DNA of 64,000 nucleotides from Tetracladium setigerum (taxonomy: Eukaryota > Ascomycota > Leotiomycetes > Helotiales): assembly GCA_031472005.1 (NCBI GenBank), contig PZJY01000002.1, positions 310,001-374,000 of the forward strand, in the 5' to 3' direction. The stretch's first letter is position 1. Every line of letters begins with the position of its first letter. The notes under the pieces were generated by a model. That model saw only the letters and a program-made list of their open reading frames with translations. It was not told the DNA's origin and ran no database searches. Below, in pieces: positions 48,076-57,054 of the stretch. A program made the position numbers and the translations under genes.

Positions 48076-48977
48076 ATTTTATGATGTTCGGCGATCGTGG
48101 CACTCGTAGAAGGAATGTGCTGATGATGAGGAGGGGAATTTAAGGCAGACCGCTGGTCTATATACTTCTTATTGCCAGGGATTGGATTGAGCAAAAGACT
48201 TGAGCATGCATCAATAAACCCGTCATTGACTCTACTGAATTAGAAGCTACATTGTTCCAAGAAGTACTATATTCGTAAAGCTCATCACCCGATCTCATAA
48301 GCCGATATGCCCATACGTTCGTGGTACCTGTGTGGAGCGCATACAGCAAGGCTTCAATGCCAATGCAAGGTTGTCCCCAGAAGATCCAGAAATACATGTG
48401 GTTTAGAAGTGACTATTGACGGACTCCTACCTCGAAGCGCTCAAATGAGTTTTGAATCGGTGGGTAAATCGAAACAATACTATAGAGTTTTTTTGATCAA
48501 CGGAGGTCAGAACCGGCCTTGGGCGAAGGTCATTGGCTCATATTCCGGCATATGTTGGGCAGTGTTGAAAATGCAGTAATGATCTCGGTAGACTCGGCTA
48601 TTATTGAAAATGTTTGCTCTCCACATCCCCGCAATCCCCCATGGCCGAAATTGCGGGGTATTACTCCTCTGAATCTACCACGTGCTAGAGAGTGTAATAT
48701 ATCACTTAGTATGATACGAGATTTAGGTTACTCTGGTTTAAGTGAGGCAGCTAATAAACATTGTTACCCAGGGCTTGATTGCAGAATTCGTTTTTCTTAG
48801 CTAGAATAGAGTGTCATGAGACAGAAAAACAGCAGAAGCATAAATAGAAGTCACCTTTGTGTTCTGAACTGTCAAAACTTATGTAAGTGTATTCAATGAA
48901 TTTTTAGTATACCAACCATGCTAGATCAAAATCAAATCTTGAAGTCATTCCAAGAGTAATTTTCTACCAATTCTACA
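48076..48977. other. Interval between BNR and GH35/42-like genes
   Basis: Contains a 9-bp perfect inverted repeat, CCCCGCAAT...ATTGCGGGG, at 48627-48658 with a 14-base loop. No credible ORF. Confidence 0.5.
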
Positions 48978-50776
48978 TTATTTAGGGATACCGTTGCATG
49001 TGACTGATCCAGCTTCTTCATCATTCAGACTGTAGAATTGACATTCTGCAATCTTCGTCTTTGCAGGTATCGTTACACTGATAGGGAAATCGCCATAGTC
49101 TGGCTCTTCGCTTGGCATGAGTATCAGGCTTCCGCCCCTCGTCTCATCACCATTGAATTGGCGAACAGTTCTCAGTTCGCCTTTCTCTACATCAATAACC
49201 TCCTTTTCCACGAAGCTTAGGATTCCAGTGAAAACAGAACTAGCCGTTGTGGAGCGGCACGAAACTTGGAAGCCTTCCCAACAAGCAAGAAGGTATCACC
49301 TGCAAGCCAAAAAATCATGCCAAAGCCTGGCGATTGCTTTCCAAACACAAATGATCGGGAAATTGTGAGCTCCCAGCTCCCGAATGTGGCGACAACAGAC
49401 GGGGTAGGATCAGCTTCTGAAGCCTTTGGCGGCTCGTCAAAGAAGAAGCCAACGCTTGTCCCCGGTTCGCTCTGTGCTCGCAGAATGTATGTTGAGACTT
49501 GTTTCAGCAGTCCATAGTGCTTTTTGAAAGGATTGTCTTGCGGTTGTAGTGTATCGACTCCGAATGGTGAGCAGCCGAGCGTTTGATGCGACCCAAAGGC
49601 ATTCCACATTCTCCTCGCCCCATACTCGTCTCTGCGCTGCTCCGGGACAAAAAGTGCTTGTCCACGGTGATGATAGGCCGCACAAGATCGAGAGTAGTCA
49701 TTCAAGTAGATGTCAGGCGCAATAAAGTCCAGAGAGGGTGCAAAGTCTATCCAGATATCGAGCACATCCAGCACCCCTCCGCCAGATGGGTAGTCTCCAG
49801 GAAATCCACCCCCACCTACAATTGTCGGGAATGGATTATCGTTATCCTCAGCGGAATAATTCTGCCACACATTTGTGTACAGTGGCAAGGGTTTGCAGCT
49901 TTCCCTGCCGCGGCGATATGCTCCACATACTTTGCAAAATGATATGTCATGAACAATTCGTCCGTCTTTGGCCCTGGACCGAAAACTTCCTCCCAGCTAC
50001 CTATTGGGGCAGATATCGCTTTAAGTATGTCATGTCGTCGTTTCAAGGTCTGTAAGAGTTTTGGATGCAGCACATCCCACTTGTCGAGTAACATCTCAAC
50101 AAGCTCATGAGGTACAGGCGCTTCGAAGACATGATTTGCGCATGCGCTGACGTCTCTCGAGTCTCCTAGGAGGCCTACTTCGTTCTCTACCTGCACCATA
50201 ATGACTGTAGAATAATGCTCATCAAAAGATCGGAGATGAGCCATCAAAGCCGCAAAAGCTTTCGCGTCTAGGTCACGAGCGACTGGGTGGAAGATTGAAA
50301 GTGCATCTGTGACCTTTCGGCCACCATCATCACTGCGTAGCCGCGTCCTTGGAAATCGCTGATTGTCCTTCTTGACCCATGGTGGTGCATATGTGGACAA
50401 TGCTAATAGCAGTCAGCCCAGAACCACCACTTGCTTCTTCCCAACCTCAACCTGGGGGAGACTACGCACCATTTTTGAAGGATCCGAACCACAGCAAGAC
50501 CAGTTTGAGTCCGTGTCGCCGCGCACCCTCAATGACTAGATCAAGCTGGGAGAAATCAAAAATCCCTTCCTCTGGCTCTATGGATTCCCATGTCACGCTC
50601 CCTAACACGGTATTGAAGTTTGCCTCGACCAGGTCTGACCAGACTTCTTCCATAAAAGCTGCAGATGTCATGGATGAATTTTGAAGCTCGCCGGCAAGCA
50701 TCAGAAACGGCTTTCCGTCCACAAGAAGCTGGTGGCCATTCGTAGCTGTGCGCTGAAGAATGGGATGATGAGACAT
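48978..50776 (-). CDS. GH35/GH42-type beta-galactosidase-like hydrolase (DUF5597-like C-terminus); two apparent -1 frameshifts
   Basis: Exon 1 50776-50470 and exon 2 50402-48978. The TIM-barrel start reads GKPFLMLAGELQNSS, then WESIEPEEGIFDFS and KLVLLWFGSFKNG, the clan GH-A pattern of GH35/42 enzymes. The acid/base Glu is likely in VQVENEVG and the nucleophile in LFVPEQRRDE. The C-terminal part with QFNGDETRGGS matches the DUF5597-type domain. There is no signal peptide, so it acts in the cytosol or is released otherwise. Two single-base deletions break the frame: at the GGG near 49889-49892 and at the AAAA near 49231-49234 (+ strand). Restoring both gives 577 residues (1732 bases, 1734 needed). 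It would remove terminal beta-galactose from oligosaccharides. Confidence 0.82.
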
Positions 50777-52367
50777 CTTCGATTGTACCTTCCTGGTGCT
50801 TGCTATGGGTATGAGATAGGAGAGGAGGAGATGTGATGACAGTCGTCTCTTGCGAGAATAACAAAAATAAATTCAGGGAGTTGCGATCGCAGGAAGGAAG
50901 TGTGGCAGCACAAGAAAAGGGCAAAATGCCGCTTTCCCTATTATCCCATGACCCCGTCCATGAGATTGAAGCTACATTCAGGTCCCGTATGGCTTAGCAA
51001 TGTAAGTCGTATTTGTTGTAAAATGAGTAGGAAAGTATAGCAAGTATCCGGAGTAACACCCAATCAAAGTTCAGCAAAGCCGAAGCGAGAAGTTGCCCAG
51101 ACACGAGGACGCATCTCCCAGGATGATGATTTCCGAGCCTGAGATACTCTATCAGTTCCTTGAGCAGTAGTCCCTTTGTGGAGAAGGATATCTCCGCATA
51201 CCGTTGTCGATCCCATACGAAAAGACAATGCGAATTACCCCTCCATTCCCTCGATGCGGGGTTTATGATTGCTATTCCAACACTTCGGCATATTTTGCTT
51301 GCTTCGTCCAAGTAACCCCCCATCGCATGTTTTATTGAAATCTTCTTCCACTTCTCCTTACATAACACTCCTCAAACCTATTCCTTATCCTTTCCAACAA
51401 TCTCGCCATCTCAGCTACCCCAAATAATAGCAGCATTGGCAATCCATCTATCATTTGTGTCCATGAATTTATTCGTAAACAGGGATATTGGTTTCTGTAT
51501 CTCTTTTGGATTGTGTAATAATCATAGATTATATCCATACCGAATCATCCTCGCAAATTACACTGGAATTATTTATTATGAACAAGGCAACGAGAATCAA
51601 GATATTTATCCCCGAGGCATTAGAACACTACAGTGGAGGTTGCATAGATTCAACACTAGGCCAAATTGGGACCAAAGATTACCTGCATGACAGATCTGCC
51701 AACATCATCAGACTTTCACAATAAATCTGATGGCTATTGAACTCGCTTGAACACAGGTACACGTCTAAAGAGATGAGCGCAAAACCGAACGCTTACAGGT
51801 AGAATCCCACCCCCATTCCATCAAGCTCGTCAGTTTATCACTTCAACGGCGCGGGACACCCATCCCGATCTCAAGCGCATCCTGGAAGAACAACTTTACC
51901 AACGAATCCACTGCTATATCATTGCTAGCCAATATAAAGACAACCGACGTCTTGCTAAGGAAGCGCCAGATTTTCGCAGATTCACAAAATACGCCTTCTG
52001 TAAATATTTTTTAAAACGAGACAATAAATTAGGAATATTGTTCAAGAGTTTCAGTCTTTATTCTCAACACCTCAGACATCGCAGCTTCCGCGGGCCGGCC
52101 TCCGCCTTATAGGCATTCTTTGTTTACTTGGTAGATTGTTGTGAATTCAACCCACACATTCGGAAGGTTCGTCACTCATTCCTTCCCAGCTGGGAAAAAG
52201 GGAAATCAAATTTAATCAACCCGGCCCTGAAGGACCTTAGCGCCAAAACGCCTCTCCCTGAGGAGATTGAGGTCTAAACCCCATTGATTAACCAGAAATT
52301 GTGCCAGGTTGCAGGTAGGTCTGTAAGCTCCACTCCCCTCCCGCTCTGACATTTCTTTTTTTTTTAG
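50777..52367. other. Interval upstream of the STAND-like gene, with coding relics
   Basis: A frame without ATG at 51777-52112 reads protein-like (QARQFITSTARDTHPDLKRI...) and ends in TAG; its family is unknown to me. At 52280-52314 a stretch TPLINQKLCQVAG precedes a GTAGGT donor and is preceded by a stop. These may be remnants of the missing N-terminal half of the gene at 52427. Confidence 0.4.
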
Positions 52368-52426
52368 GTGCATATCCGTTCGTCTCTTCCAAGACCTACG
52401 CCTCGACCTCCAGACCAAAGACAGCT

Positions 52427-54061
52427 ATGGACTTGTCGATTCGCCTCCGACAAGACTTGTGTCGTCAAATTTCATCAAAAGCAAATCTCCTTGAAACACT
52501 CTCAACAGATGCATGTTTGCTACTAGGACTGTTGTCTTTCCTCGCAAGCGCCCAAATCCCACGAGAGCTCCTTATTTACGGAGCTAAACCTCAAATGCGC
52601 TGGGCTGCAGATGGCACGGCTGTCCTAATGGATGTGTCTCAACTTCTTCCTCCAAGTGATATTATGAATTTGCTTTTAGATCACAAGCGATTAGATAACG
52701 CACTTCACGAACTCCAGGCGAATGCGTTTGTGACAAAAACCGACCAAAGTTACAACCTTGACCAATCAGTTCAAGAGATGTTTATAGAAATGCTGCATCC
52801 TAATTCACTTCGCCCCGGCGATTGGAGGCATTGTTTATTGCGTGCCGTCCAATTCCATGGAAATACATTGGACGGCCTGCGTAAGTGTATCCACCTCCAA
52901 AATAAGTCTATTGAGATTATATTCATATCTTGCAGGACATCCGAATCGATCCGCCTGCTCGCACCACATATTCGACATACATTACAAGCGGTTCGAGAGA
53001 ATGCCGATACGCAACAACTTCATGAAAATGCTAGGGTGGATCTCGCTCTTACTCTCATTGAGGCGTCTCGCTTTCCAAAGATGGAATGGAAACAATTCAC
53101 GATCGCTCAGGCCAAAGAAGTCTCAGGCAGCTTCGATTGTTCATATGTCAACACTTGTATAAGGCAAAGGGATTGTCTTTTTGACCGGATCAAGGGAAAT
53201 ATCACGCAAGCTGTTTCTACACTTGAGGAGAATAGCTTAAACCAACATCAAACGCGCACTGTTTTGAACGAAAGGTCGCACGCTTGTATAGGACAAACAT
53301 CAATTCAGCGTGCTCTAAACTTTATTCAAGTCGAAGAATTGAGCAAAGCTTTCCAAGCACTAGTTGCGTGGAAACCATTGCGCAATCCACCCTCCCCGAT
53401 CGAGCAAATTGTCCTTCTTCGGCAACACCTTATTTTGGGCAGAGTTTTGCGGCTGCAAGGTGATTTCGAAAAATCATTAATCTATCTCGAACATTCGAGA
53501 TCTATTGTAGACGGATGCAATGGGCTCGATTTTCGAGAAGAACGATGTGATCTTGTATGCAACCTTGCCGATACGTTACTTGAGCTTGAAGCCCCCAGCA
53601 AAGCCGAAGAGCTCCTTCTCGCTGAACTTGCTCTACGACAAGGCTACGACCATAGTCTGCCAGAACTGATTCTTGCAGAATCTTTCTTTGCCCGACAACA
53701 GTATGATCAAGTAGAAACCTATTGCGCGAAAGCCGAATCTTCTTCCAAGCTCTTGAAGATAGGAAAGCTACGTTTATCTATTATACGAGCAAAATTGTGT
53801 CATGTCAAGTCTGATTGGGAGGGGGCTCTTAAATATTGGGTAGCTGCAACCGGAGCTATCAGCAAGTTTACTTTGTCAGGTGGCCACACAACACGTATAA
53901 TCCTTTTTTCCATGTGCAATGCCCTGCAACATCAAGGAGAGTATGAATTGGAGCGCCAATCTCGTGAGCAATTGGAACAAGTCGAAAGGCTTGCTGGAGC
54001 AAGGAGGGAAATATTTTGGATACCTGGTATGCGTCATTGGTTCAATTTCTTGCGTAAATAG
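52427..54061 (+). CDS. C-terminal half of a STAND/NLR-like protein (winged helix + TPR-like repeats)
   Basis: 544 codons from ATG 52427. Residues about 20-130 match the winged-helix part that follows NB-ARC in fungal NLR-like proteins: ACLLLGLLSFLASAQIPREL, then LDNALHELQANAF and a YNLDQSVQEMF helix. The rest is helical, with TPR-like pairs (LRLQGDFEKSLIYLEHSR, ADTLLELEAPSKAEELLL). A P-loop and Walker B are absent. The frame is open upstream of the ATG back to an acceptor at 52366-52367, matched by a donor at 52315 (53-base intron). A further exon reads TPLINQKLCQVAG, typical of the end of NB-ARC, but a stop lies just before it. So the gene is either truncated or its 5' half is decayed. Confidence 0.6.
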   Translation: MDLSIRLRQDLCRQISSKANLLETLSTDACLLLGLLSFLASAQIPRELLIYGAKPQMRWAADGTAVLMDVSQLLPPSDIMNLLLDHKRLDNALHELQANAFVTKTDQSYNLDQSVQEMFIEMLHPNSLRPGDWRHCLLRAVQFHGNTLDGLRKCIHLQNKSIEIIFISCRTSESIRLLAPHIRHTLQAVRENADTQQLHENARVDLALTLIEASRFPKMEWKQFTIAQAKEVSGSFDCSYVNTCIRQRDCLFDRIKGNITQAVSTLEENSLNQHQTRTVLNERSHACIGQTSIQRALNFIQVEELSKAFQALVAWKPLRNPPSPIEQIVLLRQHLILGRVLRLQGDFEKSLIYLEHSRSIVDGCNGLDFREERCDLVCNLADTLLELEAPSKAEELLLAELALRQGYDHSLPELILAESFFARQQYDQVETYCAKAESSSKLLKIGKLRLSIIRAKLCHVKSDWEGALKYWVAATGAISKFTLSGGHTTRIILFSMCNALQHQGEYELERQSREQLEQVERLAGARREIFWIPGMRHWFNFLRK

Positions 54062-54246
54062 TTGATAAAACTATCTATCTCTCTCTAATCTGCCTCCTTC
54101 TGTGTCTGGCCTCTTACATTTACTATTTCCTAACTCTATCTATTATATCTACCGTGTAATTATTTCCTCAATCCAGCGCCGAAAATGGGAGAGTAGATCT
54201 ATACTGTGTGGACTAGATTTTACCCGCGGGCGGATTCTTCGGCGCA

Positions 54247-54347
54247 GTCTATGTTAGATGAGTAATCCTCATTGACAGGATTTGCGTTGACGGCAAAAAA
54301 GTAGTCTATGTTGGAGGAATATTCCTCGTTGGCAGGATTGCGTTGGC
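54247..54347. repeat. Two diverged tandem copies, mostly G/A transition differences
   Basis: Copy 1 at 54247-54291 and copy 2 at 54304-54347 share GTCTATGTT.GA, CAGGATT and GCGTTG.CG. At four sites copy 1 has A where copy 2 has G, a pattern expected of RIP or deamination in a duplicated sequence; two transversions and one gap also occur. Confidence 0.5.
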
Positions 54348-54741
54348 GTATTCCAAATTAGAGGATATGCCTCGCGCCGGAGGAGGTATGAGCCTGATAC
54401 TCATCGTAACATCTTAAATAGTTCATTCATAAAAGATAATAGGGTTTTATTTACTTACTTCTTTATAACTAACTTTAATATAGAATTCGAATGTTTTCCT
54501 ATTATTTAGCCTCGAGGTTATTAGTTAGTGTCTGGCTCAACATATATTCTATTGCGTACGTGACCAGATAAAGCTACTATTATTAAAAGTATTAGATGCC
54601 AAGAATCCACTTTAGATATAGTTGGTTAATGATTGATGCTTAATAGATTGATTCACATTGACTGTTAAGAGCCCGGATGTATGTAACCTCACTCCTAACA
54701 ATGGTTGCTCCCTGCCACGCGCGGCACGGGCCCTGCTCGGG

Positions 54742-54779
54742 GTGCTGGAGTGCTGGAGTGCTGGAGTGCTGGAGTGCTG
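54742..54779. repeat. 8-base tandem repeat (GTGCTGGA)n
   Basis: Four full copies and a partial fifth of GTGCTGGA, in a GC-rich island inside an AT-rich interval. Confidence 0.85.
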
Positions 54780-54899
54780 ACACTGCTCGCGATGCAATGG
54801 GGTGAGGTCACCTTATGCAAAGAAAAAAAGATATTCTGGCATTCTCCTGGGGAGAAAAAATCAAAAAAAGATAATTCTGTACACCTCATGGGTATTTGT

Positions 54900-54992
54900 T
54901 GCGTTCGCCGGGAATCGAACCCGGGCCCATCGAGTGTTGATCTTGAATTAACAAGATGGCAACGATGGATTTTACCACTAAACCACAAACGC
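54900..54992 (-). tRNA. tRNA-Gly(GCC) with intron
   Basis: Same tRNA as at 27014-27101: identical acceptor, D, anticodon and T arms, with anticodon GCC. The intron is longer (about 23 bases instead of 17), and the variable loop is one base shorter. Both copies are on the minus strand and share the trailer AACAA, suggesting a dispersed gene family. Confidence 0.93.
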
Positions 54993-54999
54993 TGATTGG

Positions 55000-55731
55000 A
55001 TGATGCAAAGCGAGTTTCTCTTGTACTATGTACGCACACAAAGATTTTTGAGAATCAACGAATCATGTCTGTTGGCCTGCCGCTTTTTCAATATCTCGCC
55101 AACTTTGGCCGATCTACAAAGCGGCGACGAAAAATGCGAAGTCATCCTCAAGGCAACGACATTTGCTTCAATTTCCTTTTTCATATTCACAGCATCAATC
55201 TACTCCTGCACAGATTGCAACACGCAGAGAGGTTCGAACGAAGATATTTATTTTTCTACTTGCCGTCGGTCTATTGTGGGAGACCGACATATTGGGGAGC
55301 GTTGGGCTCATGGTTCTGGTGACACACATCTCCATTTTCATTTCCATCGAGGCAAGTTCTGCCTTCCGGATTATGCTTTGAAATTCCTTCATTTTACGTC
55401 AGTGTATCTTCTTTACGTTGCTTCTATATTTACAGCCATGCAGATGAGTATATTTACTCTGGAACCTGTCTACATGGTGTGTTGTGATGATCCCACCTTC
55501 CAAAGAAGTTGGATACCCATCGATGTATCATTTCCCATTTGGAGAATTGACAAGAGTAGAAACTGCAGCAAAATTCTCCTCAGAGATATTATTTCATTTT
55601 CTTTTATTCTAGGAATGCCACTTTATATTACCAACCTCGGATCCCAGCACCGCTTTTCCTCCTCTCCAGCAGAAGATATGCAATCAATCGCAGCACAGTC
55701 CGGGAAGGTCAAAGCATCTATCAAAGATTGA
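55000..55731 (+). other. 243-codon open frame, doubtful gene
   Basis: Begins eight bases past the tRNA-Gly 5' end and overlaps the aldo-keto reductase gene antisense at its end. It contains a few hydrophobic stretches (VILKATTFASISFFIFTAS) but no recognised domain. Such overlap, and the unusual amino-acid mix rich in Cys, Phe and His, argue for chance. Confidence 0.15.
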
Positions 55732-56488
55732 GCCTCCAGGTTTTGTCGCAAATGCGTCTCTTCCACTGATCTCACCAGCACGCCTATCTTCTTCTTCAGC
55801 GCCCAAGCCAACACCAACTGCACCTTCGAGATATTCAATCTTTCTGCAATCTCATCCAAAACTTGTGGACAATCCCCAGCGAGCAACTTCCCCTCAGCGA
55901 GCAAAGCGTACCCTACAGTGATAATTTCTTGCTCTACAAATGCCTCTTGTATCTCGACGGCATCTCTCCAGTACCAAGGATGGACCTCCATCTGCACAAC
56001 TGCCCCTCGGATCCCCACTCCGTCTCTTCCAACTCTTTCAGATGCTGGACCGTGAAATTGGAAACGCCAATGTTCCGCACTAACCCTTCTGCTTTGGCTT
56101 CATTGAGTACCTTCCAAGCCTGCAATCTTAATTTCTTATTCACAGGACTTGCGGCTGGCTTTTTGGCTACTGCTGGCCAATGAATAAGATACAAATCCAG
56201 ATACTCTGTTTGTAGTTCAGACAGGGTTTTTTGAAGGGCCTGGCGTGGGTTTTTCATGTCGTATGGTGAGAGCTTGGATGTTATGAAGAGGGAGGAGCGA
56301 CAGATGGTGTTTTGTGAGGTGGAGTATATTTCTTGAAGAATGGAGCCGATTTCTTTCTCGTTGCGATATATGGCTGCGGTATCGATGTGACGATAGCCGA
56401 GAGCGATTGCTTGTCGGACTGATTTTTTGACTGCGTCGTTTTTCAGGCGGAAAGTCCCCAGTCCAACGGGTGGTATTTCAAGGGACAT
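55623..56488 (-). CDS. Aldo-keto reductase, apparent -1 frameshift
   Basis: NADPH-dependent reductase of aldehydes or ketones with a TIM-barrel fold. The start MSLEIPPVGLGTFRL and GYRHIDTAAIYRNEKEIG carry the catalytic Asp and Tyr. ITSKLSP holds the Lys and LYLIHWP the His, so the tetrad is complete. GLVRNIGVSNF is the family signature. At about 56017-56022 the frame shifts: LKELEET in one frame continues as VGIRGAVVQMEVHPWYW in the next. One added base gives 288 residues (866 present, 867 needed). The C-terminal part (VQLVLAWALKKKIGVLVRS) binds cofactor phosphate as in other AKRs. The last helix may be truncated relative to longer members. Substrate unknown. Confidence 0.85.
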
Positions 56489-57054
56489 ATTTTGGTTTGT
56501 TCGAAGCCCAAAGTCGGGTTCGCATGATATTTCTTCGGCGTGAAGAGACCGAGCGTATGAAAAAACAAGTCTTGAAGTTCGATCACTTTATCAATTCCCT
56601 CGATTCTATTCGGATCGGACAGAATGCGAAGAAGGTCTTGGGGAAGTGGGGGATGGAAACAATCCCTCGTGTTTCCTAGCATGTATTGAAATCGGCCTGT
56701 TGTTTATGTTTCCAGCTCTCAATGTTCAAGTATTAACGGACACTTTATCGTTTGATTTCATTGGCTTTCATGTACGAGCAGTTTTACGTGTCGATGAGTC
56801 ATACTTTCCTCGGCTGAAATAAACGGGTCAGGCAGACTCGAGCTGAAGACTTTCCTTCTTTCAACTTCTTTCAGGTGCTTTTGGGGTGACTCGAACGGTC
56901 TCTCTGACGCCCTTCGATTTGACACGCCAATTACGCCGATTTCTATAACTAATTGCTCTTCCTTAGTTCTTTCATTCTAGAGTCAACAAACAGCCTTCAT
57001 CAACTATACGATCCAAACGGTCTTCTATTCTTTGTTAGAAGAATACGCGATATA
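56489..57054. promoter_or_regulatory. Divergent promoter of aldo-keto reductase and LRR genes
   Basis: 566 bases between two divergent start codons; the frame of the LRR gene is open upstream to 56953 but that part is leader-like. No specific regulatory motif recognised. Confidence 0.4.

Larger units (their letters stand above)
54062..54899. other. AT-rich interval with transposon-like scars
   Basis: Holds two diverged copies of a 45-base unit (54247-54291, 54304-54347) and an 8-base tandem repeat (GTGCTGGA, nearly five copies, 54742-54779). No ORF of interest. Probably the remains of a repetitive element. Confidence 0.5.

Noticed and set aside
55000..55731. 243-codon + strand frame as a gene
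   Set aside because: Overlaps the tRNA flank and the aldo-keto reductase antisense; no domain and odd composition.
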